A DNA stretch of 64,000 bases from Enterocloster lavalensis (GCF_902364025.1 NZ_CABJCG010000010.1:185273-249272), one strand, 5' to 3'; shown: positions 34,514 through 41,909, counted from the stretch's first letter. Notes: a model not told the origin generated them from the letters alone. Made by a program: numbers and translations.

Positions 34514-34622
34514 TTCACTTTGGGAAGGATACCGGGTATAATATAGATGGTGGTGTGACCGGTATCCTATCGGTTACATTGATTTGAAAGCTCTGGGAGT
34601 TCGCGGCTCCTGGGGCTTTTTG
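34514..34622 (+). ncRNA. putative small RNA unit between integrase and lipoprotein genes
   Basis: A rightward promoter, TTCACT (34514-34519), 17 bases, TATAAT (34537-34542), is followed by about 75 bases. These can fold into GTGACCG/CGGTTAC (about 34554-34576) and then an imperfect GC-rich hairpin, AGCTCTGGGAG/CTCCTGGGGCT, ending in TTTTTGA at 34616-34622, which looks like a terminator. Both neighbours read leftward, so the RNA would be antisense to any integrase-region read-through. A 9-base inverted repeat, GGATACCGG (34527-34535) with CCGGTATCC (34559-34567), brackets the -10 box. Confidence 0.45.
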
Positions 34623-34623
34623 A

Positions 34624-35328
34624 TTAGCGATAAAACATAACACTAAAAACACAGCGGTCATCTTTTCTCTCAAAAACAAGATCCATACCGTCTGTCTGTG
34701 AAACATGGATGCCAGGCTCTTCTTCATCGGTTTCTGTAATTCCCAAACTGTTTATAATATTCTCATAGTCTATATTCTCATTAATGCTAACTAGAATAGA
34801 GACGGTATAAAAATAAACAACGGTTCCGCGATTACAGGTTAAATAAATATCGGTAAGGCTGTTATCATCTTGGCGTGATATCGCAATATAGGCATTACCC
34901 AGAATGTTTTCAAGAGTATAGGACTCAAATTGTTTTCCATTCGATTCAAATATCTTTTTTTCACTCCACTTGCACATGTCATAATTTGTTGTTTGAATGC
35001 GAAATGCTTCTATAAAATCATCGGCATCTAAGGCAAAAAAGCTAGCGGTATTTTGGGGTAAGGTCTCATTTTTCTCGGGTTGTGCAAACTCAGCGGATGT
35101 ATCCAAAACAGAAGTGATGGGTATTTCATCTCTTTGTGATGAAAGCGTTTTATCTGTTGAAGGTTCAGAGGCAGTGGTTGCAGCAATGGTTGTGGTTTCT
35201 ACCGCTGTAGTTGGTACAGGTGTTGCCTCAGTTACAGCTTGCGCGGCAGCCTTTTTCTGTGACCCCCCACATGCTGTTGAGCTCAATGCTAGAGCAAGAC
35301 ACATTGATGTAATCAAGGTTTTCTTCAT
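34624..35328 (-). CDS. prophage lipoprotein in the lysogeny module (possible superinfection exclusion)
   Basis: 234 residues from the ATG 8 bases after GGAGG; an in-frame start 15 bases upstream overlaps that site. A lipoprotein signal ends ALSSTAC-GG, then a Thr/Ala/Val-rich linker (to about 75) leads to a folded domain of about 150 residues (FALDADDFIEAFRI, NILGNAYIAISRQDD). I do not recognise the fold. Lipoproteins between integrase and repressor in streptococcal phages (Ltp of TP-J34) block DNA entry of related phages, so a similar role is a reasonable inference. Transcribed with the repressor and ImmA genes in the prophage state. Confidence 0.75.
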   Translation of the reverse strand: MKKTLITSMCLALALSSTACGGSQKKAAAQAVTEATPVPTTAVETTTIAATTASEPSTDKTLSSQRDEIPITSVLDTSAEFAQPEKNETLPQNTASFFALDADDFIEAFRIQTTNYDMCKWSEKKIFESNGKQFESYTLENILGNAYIAISRQDDNSLTDIYLTCNRGTVVYFYTVSILVSINENIDYENIINSLGITETDEEEPGIHVSQTDGMDLVFERKDDRCVFSVMFYR

Positions 35329-35372
35329 AAACTTTTCCTCCACAGTAATTTTATTAAAAAGCCAGAGACGAT

Positions 35373-35843
35373 TTAATCAATTTTGTAATACTCAAACACG
35401 TCCAAATATGGCTCAAATTGTATATAGTAATCCCCCAGGACAGACGTTCCGCGTCCATATTTCTGGCGGTATAGCTCAAGGGCATCCCGTATCGTATCCT
35501 CAGATATATTAAGATACTCCGACATTTCAACCATGTTGCTGCAATGCGCCTGACATGCCCTGACAATATCGAGGAGGGGAAGTTGTACCTTGTAAGCCCA
35601 CAGCCGCGCCTCTCGTTCTTGTTTTCTGGCTGTCGCAGAATCTTGCTCGATAATGCGCCCTACTGTAGTATGGTAATGGCCCATTTCCTCCGCGAGCACA
35701 TCCGCTTTCTTTTTGAGAGTGGGGATGTCCTGGCGAATAGCGATCCGACGCCCACGACACCTCCCGTCTCCAGAGTGTAGGGGAACCTCCTTTACAATCA
35801 GCCCTTCCTCGTCCGCTGCGATCAGAAGTTCATCATACGTCAA
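35373..35843 (-). CDS. ImmA/IrrE-family metallopeptidase-like protein
   Basis: 156 residues, starting at a TTG that follows GGGAGG at 9 bases, 14 bases after the repressor stop. The active-site helix reads ADVLAEEMGHYHTTVG, i.e. Glu-Glu-X-Gly-His instead of the textbook His-Glu-X-X-His. I recall this E-E variant from Firmicutes phage members, whose metal ligands may differ. The C-terminal half (LLDIVRACQAHCSNMVEMSEYLNISEDTIRDALELYRQKYG) has an HTH look. ImmA of ICEBs1 cleaves the partner repressor to induce the element, and the operon with the repressor gene supports the same role here. Confidence 0.85.
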   Translation of the reverse strand: MTYDELLIAADEEGLIVKEVPLHSGDGRCRGRRIAIRQDIPTLKKKADVLAEEMGHYHTTVGRIIEQDSATARKQEREARLWAYKVQLPLLDIVRACQAHCSNMVEMSEYLNISEDTIRDALELYRQKYGRGTSVLGDYYIQFEPYLDVFEYYKID

Positions 35844-35857
35844 GTGTGATCGCCTCC

Positions 35858-36553
35858 CTACTTGTTCCAGAAGTCGTCATCAGCCATTATATCGTCGTCG
35901 TGCCTGCGCATTTCATTGGTTATTTCTATGTCGGTGCGCTCGTGGGCAGCCTGTGGCATGAGGTAGTCCTGATCCGTCGAGCATTGGGCGTATCCATATT
36001 TTTCTTCGAGTTCTGGTATGATGTCCCCATTTTTACGAAATTCTGCGTAAATTTCGGGTGACGGAGGCTCATCGGCTGCGCTCTGGCATTCATGACGTAC
36101 TATCTTTTCGTTCCTTTTTATCACATCTGTCATCTGGGTAATAATTTGCTTTATTGAAGCATATAACCGTTCAAATTCAACGTCATACAAAGCATATCGA
36201 GTCTTGCCTTTCCCAATGGAGTAATAATGATTGCTAAAATATTTACCTTCAATTTCTACGTCCTCACAGCGCTCGTATATATCAGCTAAAATAGATTGAA
36301 GTCCCTCTTCACCAGAGGCCCGGAGATGGCTTGGATTAAAAACAGCTGGATCTCTATATGCCTCAATCCCAGTCATGAGGTAGTCTAAAGACACATCAAA
36401 ATAATCAGCAATTTTTTGTAATTTATCAGCTTTGGGTGTATATCTTCCAGCTTTCCAATTACTGATTGTGGCTGTAGTTAATCCCGTTTCCTTGCATACA
36501 CGATATGGTGTTACACCGCGGTCTTGACATAATTTTTCAAAAATTTCGTACAT
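35858..36553 (-). CDS. prophage repressor (XRE helix-turn-helix, CI-like)
   Basis: 231 residues. The N-terminal HTH (about 1-62) has PYRVCKETGLTTATISNWKAGRYTPKADKLQKIADYFDVSLDYL. The rest is helical and unlike LexA-type peptidase domains, so induction is more likely through cleavage by the ImmA-like protein encoded next. It faces the rightward Cro-like gene across a 189-base region with six AGCT-core sites and a consensus rightward promoter. It maintains lysogeny by shutting that promoter. Confidence 0.88.
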   Translation of the reverse strand: MYEIFEKLCQDRGVTPYRVCKETGLTTATISNWKAGRYTPKADKLQKIADYFDVSLDYLMTGIEAYRDPAVFNPSHLRASGEEGLQSILADIYERCEDVEIEGKYFSNHYYSIGKGKTRYALYDVEFERLYASIKQIITQMTDVIKRNEKIVRHECQSAADEPPSPEIYAEFRKNGDIIPELEEKYGYAQCSTDQDYLMPQAAHERTDIEITNEMRRHDDDIMADDDFWNK

Positions 36554-36584
36554 ATCCTACCTCTCAGAAATGAGTTTGAAAAAG

Positions 36585-36720
36585 AAGCTAATTTGTATTG
36601 ACAAGCTTTGGAATCAATGCTATTATATGGACATAGCTTTGAAATAAAAGCTTAAAATTAGCTAAGGTTTATGATGTAACTTTGATTGATATTTATATTA
36701 TATTTGAAAACTTAGCTAAT
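36585..36720. promoter_or_regulatory. operator array of the lysogeny switch
   Basis: Six related octamers with an A/T-AGCT core: AAGCTAAT (36585), AAGCTTTG (36603), TAGCTTTG (36634), AAGCTTAA (36648), TAGCTAAG (36659), TAGCTAAT (36713). They flank and overlap the rightward promoter, as expected for shared repressor/Cro sites. Confidence 0.6.
36598..36626 (+). promoter_or_regulatory. rightward early (PR-like) promoter
   Basis: TTGACA (36598-36603), 17 bases, TATTAT (36621-36626). The AGCTTTG operator-like copy begins at the end of the -35 box. Confidence 0.8.
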
Positions 36721-36742
36721 GTCAATAGAAAGGAGGGGAAAA

Positions 36743-36946
36743 ATGTACCAGAAATACGCAGAATTAAGAGATCAGGCTGGGGTCACGGATTATGAGGTAT
36801 CAAAACAAACAAGGGTTTCCACGTCTACGCTGACAAATTGGAAGTATGGGAGATACTGTCCTAAATTCGACAAGCTCCTTGCTATAGCCAGATACTTCGG
36901 CGTACCGGTGGAGTATTTTGCAGATGACGAGCAGGAAGATAGGTAA
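36743..36946 (+). CDS. Cro-like XRE regulator
   Basis: 67 residues from the ATG after AAAGGAGGGG. One HTH domain (DYEVSKQTRVSTSTLTNWKYGRYCPKFDKLLAIARYFGVPVEYF) closely mirrors the repressor HTH, so both probably read the same AGCT-core operators. First gene of the rightward early operon; expected to counter the repressor. Confidence 0.88.
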   Translation: MYQKYAELRDQAGVTDYEVSKQTRVSTSTLTNWKYGRYCPKFDKLLAIARYFGVPVEYFADDEQEDR

Positions 36947-36947
36947 G

Positions 36948-37461
36948 ATGAACGAGATTATGACTCAGAGTTTTACAGACATGTCCCACCTGACCCCGAT
37001 TGAGATCGCGCTGGGGGTTGATGGGAACGGGATGGCCACCGCGAAGAGGCTGTATGAGTTTTTGGAGTTAAATCCCAGCATTTACTCCAGGTGGGTAAAA
37101 TCCAATATAAGCGATAACCAGTTTGCAGAGGAAGGCGTGGATTACTGGGCGCTCGTCATACATGACGAACGGTAACTTGTCAACAATCGCTGAGAGTGAG
37201 GGCTACTTATACATAGGGAGTTCCCATGAACGGTATAGGGCAGTGAGGTCGGAGAGTTATGAGCGGCTTAACCGCAAACGCCCCTGCCGGTTGGATCAGG
37301 GAGTATCCCGCGCAAGAGGGGATGCAGCAACCGCAGGAGCAACCAAAACACAGATCGGTGCTATCAACAAGTTATCCGTTATTGAAGGCGACAGGGATTT
37401 AAAGCCGGTTTATGAGGCGGTAATCCGGGAGATGCTGGCGGTCTACAAGGTAAATGTATAA
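36948..37461 (+). pseudogene. decayed AntA/Rha-type antirepressor (frame-disrupted)
   Basis: The first part (36948-37175) encodes an AntA-like N-terminal domain (LTPIEIALGVDGNGMATAKRLYEFLELNPSIYSRWVKSN, EEGVDYWALVIHDER) that stops early at a TAA. A second frame, 37123-37461, ends in what looks like the C-terminal part of antirepressor/Rha-type proteins (RLDQGVSRARGDAATAGATKTQIGAINK, KPVYEAVIREMLAVYK). The middle segment is missing and the two parts are in different frames, so a deletion with frameshift is the simplest reading. A short AntA protein of 75 residues could still be made. The intact antirepressor at 39437 may have made this copy dispensable. Confidence 0.65.
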
Positions 37462-37555
37462 GTGTGCGGAGATGAGAAAATATCTTAAACATTGATAAAT
37501 TCATCACAAAGAAGGCTCTATTTCTTGTTCACAAAAATTTTACAATTAGATTTAA

Positions 37556-37680
37556 TTACTCGGCTAAATATGAATTTAGCGAAATGTAAATTATTGTAAA
37601 TTTTAACATGCACATAGAGGGGTAAAAAGTGATGAAAAAATCGGCAAAATCCTTACTCGGTTAAATCGCTATTTAGACGA
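37556..37680. repeat. two palindromic direct repeats in the early leader
   Basis: TTACTCGGCTAAAT...ATTTAGCGA (37556-37582) and TTACTCGGTTAAAT...ATTTAGACGA (37653-37680), start to start 97 bases. Each is an imperfect dyad around TAAAT/ATTTA. They sit in a 402-base A/T-rich gene-free gap (37462-37863). They may be operator or replication-initiator sites. The rest of the gap holds a promoter and small hairpins (AGCGGT/ACCGCT at 37798-37820). Confidence 0.5.
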
Positions 37681-37712
37681 GAAAACCTCGTTTTTACGCG
37701 GGTTTGGGGGTA

Positions 37713-37741
37713 TTTACTTATCGAAAAGAACGTGCTATATT
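37713..37741 (+). promoter_or_regulatory. second early promoter
   Basis: TTTACT (37713-37718), 17 bases, TATATT (37736-37741) with an extended TGC in front. It would drive the genes from 37864 on. Confidence 0.5.
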
Positions 37742-37863
37742 ACCCCGTACCAAGCACATTGGCAATCACATCCATCCACAGCAGTTGTCCGGCTGTAAGC
37801 GGTAAGAACGTAAAACCGCTGTGAAGAGTGTATCGGAATACGAGAGGAAAGGAGATGTAGGTC

Positions 37864-38139
37864 ATGACAAAATTATGCTTAAGGCCAGAGGACGCGGCCC
37901 CTATTCTGGGGAAAAGTCCGAGCAACATTCGGAGGGATATGCGAAGGGGAGTCCTGGATCTGGGCCTGGTAATCCCGCCGGAGAAGTCCGGTAAGGCCAC
38001 ATGGGAGTTTCGGATTTACCCGGCAAAGGTAGAGAAAATAATCGGGGAGAGCCTGGAGGAGTTTTATGCGAGGCGTTCCCGGACAGGGGAGACTGACAAG
38101 AACGGCAGAGGAGGACAGGGCGATGGATCAGGAAAGTAA
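37864..38139 (+). CDS. small phage HTH-like protein, unknown
   Basis: 91 residues with AAAGGAGATG upstream. The N-terminal half (LRPEDAAPILGKSPSNIRRDMRRGVLDLG) looks like a winged-helix or excisionase-type DNA-binding unit, and the C-terminus is basic and glycine-rich (RTGETDKNGRGGQGDGSGK). Its 3' end overlaps the next gene by 17 bases. It begins the gene run after the second early promoter. Function not known. Confidence 0.7.
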   Translation: MTKLCLRPEDAAPILGKSPSNIRRDMRRGVLDLGLVIPPEKSGKATWEFRIYPAKVEKIIGESLEEFYARRSRTGETDKNGRGGQGDGSGK

Positions 38140-39274
38140 GGGCCTGTTGTTGAAACAGATTAAGGAGGGCGGATATCTGCCGGACGCTATGGTTGATGTG
38201 CATAAGGTATTGGTCAACGCGGGGATGGAGCTGTACGCGAAGCTGTGCTGTGACCGGATCGAGGCCGCAGGACTGGTGGATGGCGTGCATGTGTCACATG
38301 GTTCGCCGACATCGTGGAAGTTACAGGTGGATTCCCAGGGCATTGGATTGTGTCGGGAGATATTAGGGGCTTACTTACAGCCGCAGAACTTGGACGACAT
38401 GCAAAAGCTGCTGCAGAGCTGCCAGGATTATTACACTTCTCTCAATAACATGCTGTATTCCCTGCGAAAAATGAGTGTGGATGACCTGAAAGCGGTCCGT
38501 ATGGAGAAATTTGCATATAAGGTAAGCGAACAGGACATGAAGGACATTACGGATCTGTATGAGGCGGAACGGAATTGTAGGAGGATCCCTAGTAGTGTCC
38601 AGCGAACGGGTAACAGGATCACATTTGTCTACCATATGCTCCGGCATTTCCCCGGACCAGTCAGAATTCTGTGGCCGTTCATACGGGAGGCATGGAGATG
38701 TTGGGACACGATTGGGATCAGTGACTGCATTGACGATGGACAAGGGAAATACAGCAAGGCGTTGAGACGCTTCACCGAAGGTCATGGTGGTACACGCGGG
38801 ATCAAGAACCTTCAGGGAGATGATCTGACCAAATACATATTTTTGGCGGTCAAGGCCTATGGGATGGATGGTATTGAATCCTTAAATCGTAGCAGTGGCC
38901 CAAAGTCCTGCCTGATGATCGAACGCAGATACCAGGATCTGAAACCGGTTATGGAGGCTATAGGAAGGCTGACACCGGAGGAACTGCTGCGGATGTACCC
39001 GGTGGAGAAGAAATTTAATGGGACCAGGTGGAATGAGAAGGATTACTTCTATACCATGGACAAGCTGCGGTGCTGGCCCGCGGACCAACCGCTTGGCGGC
39101 GCCAATGATGTAGCTTGTCTCCTCTGGGATTACCAGAACTGGGATCTGGACGAGGTGCTGATTGAATGGATGCATGTCCTTGGTGATCTGCGGATTTACT
39201 GCAATGACCCGGCGCCGGATGAGGAGTTTCACAGAAAGATGGAAAAGGCGAGGCTGTCCAATGGGAAGAAGTAG
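38123..39274 (+). CDS. phage protein of unknown function, 383 aa
   Basis: Starts at the ATG 8 bases after GGAGG; the longer frame upstream overlaps the previous gene and lacks a site. The N-terminal 100 residues (MDQESKGLLLKQIKEGGYLPDAM; LCCDRIEAAGLVDGVHV) are mostly helical, and the middle is Lys/Asp-rich. The C-terminal half is Trp/Tyr-rich (CWPADQPLGGANDVACLLWDYQNWDLDEVLIEWMHVLGD). I do not recognise a domain. The position between regulatory and replication genes suggests an early function such as DNA metabolism or host takeover. Confidence 0.75.
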   Translation: MDQESKGLLLKQIKEGGYLPDAMVDVHKVLVNAGMELYAKLCCDRIEAAGLVDGVHVSHGSPTSWKLQVDSQGIGLCREILGAYLQPQNLDDMQKLLQSCQDYYTSLNNMLYSLRKMSVDDLKAVRMEKFAYKVSEQDMKDITDLYEAERNCRRIPSSVQRTGNRITFVYHMLRHFPGPVRILWPFIREAWRCWDTIGISDCIDDGQGKYSKALRRFTEGHGGTRGIKNLQGDDLTKYIFLAVKAYGMDGIESLNRSSGPKSCLMIERRYQDLKPVMEAIGRLTPEELLRMYPVEKKFNGTRWNEKDYFYTMDKLRCWPADQPLGGANDVACLLWDYQNWDLDEVLIEWMHVLGDLRIYCNDPAPDEEFHRKMEKARLSNGKK

Positions 39275-39413
39275 AGTAACGAGACCCACGCGGGATCAGA
39301 AGGTGATCATGAGTGCTGCGGGCCTCGTGGTGAATAACTGGCGGGTTCTGCGAGAAACGCCGGGGGGAGTTGTGACTGGTGAGTCGTGGGACGGGAGTCT
39401 CCAGAACAATTAA
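39261..39413 (+). CDS. small DUF6906-like phage protein
   Basis: 50 residues; starts inside the end of the previous gene (14-base overlap). The pattern TRPTRDQKVIMSAAGL-X4-NWRVLRETPGG fits the DUF6906 small proteins common in Firmicutes phages (threonine/lysine-rich start, AGL...NW core). Role unknown. Confidence 0.65.
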   Translation: MGRSRVTRPTRDQKVIMSAAGLVVNNWRVLRETPGGVVTGESWDGSLQNN

Positions 39414-39436
39414 AAAGAAAGAGAGGAAATGAGCAG

Positions 39437-40246
39437 ATGAATGATTTAGTGGTGAAAAATGTGAACCTGTTTGGTGACACGATTATGGCGGCCAAGGATA
39501 AGGAAGGCCAGGTATGGGCTGGGGTTAAGTGGTTGTGTGAAGGACTGGGTCTTACCGATGATCAGATGAGAAACGAAAGAAAGAAAATCAGTAAAGATGT
39601 GGTGCTGAGTAAAGGTGGGTCAAATTTAACCCTCCCTACCAAAGGAGGAAAACAGGAAGTATTATGCTTGCGCCATGATTTTGTCCCCCTATGGATCGCC
39701 AAAATCACAGTCACACCCTCCATGAAGGAGAACAATCCGGAGCTGGTGGACAAGCTGGTGCAGTATCAGCTGAAAGCCAAGGATGTTTTGGCAGAGGCTT
39801 TCCTCCCCAAAGAGGATTATCAGCGCCGGCTGTCACCGGAAGAGATGATGCGGATCCAGTTGGGAATGCTGGATGATCAGGGCGAACGTCTGGGCGGTGT
39901 GGAAGTCCGTGTGGACAAGCTGGAGAATACCATGACGATTGACTATGGGCAGCAGCAGGAGCTTCAGGCACTGGCCAAGTCGGTGGCCGTGGGCGCTGTA
40001 GGCGGAAAGAAAGCGCGGGCCTACTCTTACCAGTATCCACAGATGGATGAGAACGTCAGGGCACCCAAGATGTACGGGATGGTCATTTCGAGGCTGTGGC
40101 ATGATTACCAGGATTATTTCGGGGTCAATTCCTATAAGAACACGCCCACCGTGAGGTTTGACGAGGCCCTGGAGTATATCAACGGATGGGCGCCGCCTAC
40201 TAACATGCAGCTGGAGATCGGTAAGATCAACCGCGGGGAAATGTGA
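39437..40246 (+). CDS. phage antirepressor, P22_AR_N type
   Basis: 269 residues from the ATG with GAGAGGAA upstream. The N-terminal domain (about 1-115; NLFGDTIMAAKDKEGQVWAGVKWLCEGLGLTDDQMRNERKKI, VLCLRHDFVPLWIAKI) is the P22 antirepressor N-terminal fold. The C-terminal part (about 150-265) resembles the ORF6C/KilA-type DNA-binding region. Such proteins inactivate phage repressors to allow lytic growth. The prophage thus carries one intact antirepressor beside the decayed one at 36948. Confidence 0.85.
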   Translation: MNDLVVKNVNLFGDTIMAAKDKEGQVWAGVKWLCEGLGLTDDQMRNERKKISKDVVLSKGGSNLTLPTKGGKQEVLCLRHDFVPLWIAKITVTPSMKENNPELVDKLVQYQLKAKDVLAEAFLPKEDYQRRLSPEEMMRIQLGMLDDQGERLGGVEVRVDKLENTMTIDYGQQQELQALAKSVAVGAVGGKKARAYSYQYPQMDENVRAPKMYGMVISRLWHDYQDYFGVNSYKNTPTVRFDEALEYINGWAPPTNMQLEIGKINRGEM

Positions 40247-40248
40247 CA

Positions 40249-40339
40249 ATGAAAAAGCCTTTAAGAAGCGCCAACTCCTTAAAGGCCGATAACCCGGAGG
40301 CTATACAAAACTATCCAAGCAAAGTATAGCATCTCCGGG
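40249..40339 (+). promoter_or_regulatory. structured leader with a 26-codon micro-ORF
   Basis: The 117-base gap before 40364 contains two hairpins. GCCTTTAAG/CTTAAAGGC (40257-40265, 40278-40286) is perfect; CCCGGAG-GCTATAC/GTATAGC-AT-CTCCGGG (40293-40306, 40324-40339) has a two-base bulge. A frame ATG 40249 to TAG 40329 (MKKPLRSANSLKADNPEAIQ...) spans both, with GGGGAA before it. Either a leader peptide or a tiny phage protein. Confidence 0.4.
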
Positions 40340-40363
40340 GTAAAAAAGGAAGGGGATAACAAC

Positions 40364-40840
40364 ATGAAATATCCGAATTTAGTAGAGGAACATAAACAGT
40401 ATTGGTGCTTGGAGGCAATGGCCCGGGGCGCAGACGTGACGCCGGAACTGATGGCGGCAATATTGAACGGGGATGAACTGCTGATGGCTGATGAAGCCTT
40501 AAATCTTGCACGGTATATGATGTGCAAACCCAGCTATTTGTTCAGCCCGACGCTTTCCGTGTTGAATAATAAGAGCCACCGGCACCGTCGCTGGATGGCA
40601 GAATTGAACCGGGATCTGTATGAGATTTGGGAAGCCAGCAAGAAGGGCGATTACTGGGCGCTGGATTATATGCATACCAATAAGCGAATCAAATATGTGA
40701 ATATGTCACTAAAATTCCAGGATGGCCGGCAGGTAACGTATGCGGAATACAAGGCCGTTAAAACTGATATGACATGGGCTCTGGGGCATATCCGAGAGAA
40801 ACAGCATAAGCCCCGCGGACTGGAGAGGAGCGCAGGATGA
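40364..40840 (+). CDS. hypothetical phage early protein, 158 aa
   Basis: GGAAGGGG precedes the ATG. Helix-rich throughout, with a basic middle and end (NNKSHRHRRWMAELNRDLYEIWEASKKGDYWALDYM; HIREKQHKPRGLERSAG). No domain recognised. It lies in a run of small early genes, overlaps the next one by 4 bases (ATGA), and is preceded by a structured leader. Confidence 0.75.
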   Translation: MKYPNLVEEHKQYWCLEAMARGADVTPELMAAILNGDELLMADEALNLARYMMCKPSYLFSPTLSVLNNKSHRHRRWMAELNRDLYEIWEASKKGDYWALDYMHTNKRIKYVNMSLKFQDGRQVTYAEYKAVKTDMTWALGHIREKQHKPRGLERSAG

Positions 40841-41082
40841 CGAATGACTCGATAGATAAATTGACAGCAGAGTACATCCAACGGTTGGGGAAAATGAGCA
40901 TTACAGAGCTGGAAGATATGCGGCCGGTATTGGTTGAAGAGCTTGTCAAGCAGGGCGTTGGAAAAAAGGCAGAAATATACTGCCTGGCCATGTTCGACTT
41001 GGTAATAAAGAAGAAAAAAGAGAAGGTAATTGCTAAACACAGCGGGCAGCAGAACCGGAGAGTCGAGGAGGAAACGATATGA
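40837..41082 (+). CDS. hypothetical phage protein, 81 aa
   Basis: Short helical protein (IDKLTAEYIQRLGKMSITELEDMRPVLVEELVKQG) with a basic tail. ATGA overlap with the previous gene and with the next one. Unknown function. Confidence 0.7.
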   Translation: MTNDSIDKLTAEYIQRLGKMSITELEDMRPVLVEELVKQGVGKKAEIYCLAMFDLVIKKKKEKVIAKHSGQQNRRVEEETI

Positions 41083-41237
41083 AAAAATCAATTTGCATAC
41101 CAGTAGAGCAGTACAATAAGATGTTAGATTCTTACGACGAGGCCATGAAAGAACTGCGGCGGTTGCAGCGGGAACTGCGGACGATCCGGTACGGGAAGCC
41201 TGGAGAGCGCGGAGGGGAAACCAATGATGAAAGCTAA
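41079..41237 (+). CDS. hypothetical phage protein, 52 aa
   Basis: GAGGAGG lies 7 bases before the ATG. The product opens MKKSICIPVEQYNKMLDSYD and continues as an amphipathic, Arg/Glu-rich helix (AMKELRRLQRELRTIRYG), perhaps a small coiled coil. It overlaps both neighbours (4 and 14 bases). Unknown role. Confidence 0.7.
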   Translation: MKKSICIPVEQYNKMLDSYDEAMKELRRLQRELRTIRYGKPGERGGETNDES

Positions 41238-41484
41238 AGAATACCGGGAGAGTATTGCGAATGGTATGAGGCGGGTAAGACGTCTCTATGACCTGGATCT
41301 GATTTTCCGTATTATCGAGTTGATCCGCAAGATGAACGCGAGTGAGGAACTTGATCGGAGTGTAACGCAGTGGATCCTGATTAGGCGCGTGCTGTCTGAT
41401 GATACGGCAACGAGTGACCTGGATCATGTGAGCAATTTTCTCAGGGCGATCCAGCCGGCAGCGGAGAAGAAGGTTGCAGGATAG
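41224..41484 (+). CDS. hypothetical phage protein, 86 aa
   Basis: Starts with two Met codons within the end of the previous gene. Helical and basic (EYRESIANGMRRVRRLYDLDLIFRIIELIRKMN), with an acidic loop SDDTATSDLDH. No recognised domain. Confidence 0.68.
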   Translation: MMKAKEYRESIANGMRRVRRLYDLDLIFRIIELIRKMNASEELDRSVTQWILIRRVLSDDTATSDLDHVSNFLRAIQPAAEKKVAG

Positions 41485-41487
41485 GTG

Positions 41488-41505
41488 TGTTGCGATATCG
41501 CAACA
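41488..41505. repeat. perfect 18-bp palindrome with GTTGC/GCAAC arms
   Basis: TGTTGCGATATCGCAACA, four bases after a stop codon and 15 before the next start. Related palindromes occur at 49984-49999 and 50001-50016, again between genes. Confidence 0.6.
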
Positions 41506-41519
41506 GAAGGGAGCATTAA

Positions 41520-41909
41520 GTGAAAAAAGAGGAGATGAAGCGGATCGTCCAGAATTATATCAATAAGAACGATTCCGCGAGTTATGCAGAGATAGAATGG
41601 CTTTTCGAGCAGAACGGATACGATTATAGAGGCGAGTTATTATCCTGTTCTGACCAGTGCGAGCATGTAGTGTTCTGGGGTGACTGGAATGCAGAGGCAT
41701 TTGACCTGCTGAAGGAACTGTTACAAGAAGGCGCAGTTCATCGGGAACCGGCCGGACCGCTGCGGTATCTGTTGGACGGGGCAGGTATGACAATCCCTAT
41801 CGTAAAACAGAAAGTTCAGTATAAAACGGATCACTGGGCCCCGGTTGTATTCGCAAAAGGGCCCAAACCGGAGTTTGTGACGTCGCAAGTGGAGGCAAAG
41901 ACGAAATGA
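41520..41909 (+). CDS. hypothetical phage protein, 129 aa
   Basis: GTG start with AAGGGAG upstream. N-terminus MKKEEMKRIVQNYINKNDSA looks helical; the middle reads like a small wHTH (SYAEIEWLFEQNGYDYRGEL). A second half LLQEGAVHREPAGPLRYLLDGA contains a loop then strand pair. Not recognised. ATGA overlap with the next gene. Confidence 0.7.
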   Translation: MKKEEMKRIVQNYINKNDSASYAEIEWLFEQNGYDYRGELLSCSDQCEHVVFWGDWNAEAFDLLKELLQEGAVHREPAGPLRYLLDGAGMTIPIVKQKVQYKTDHWAPVVFAKGPKPEFVTSQVEAKTK

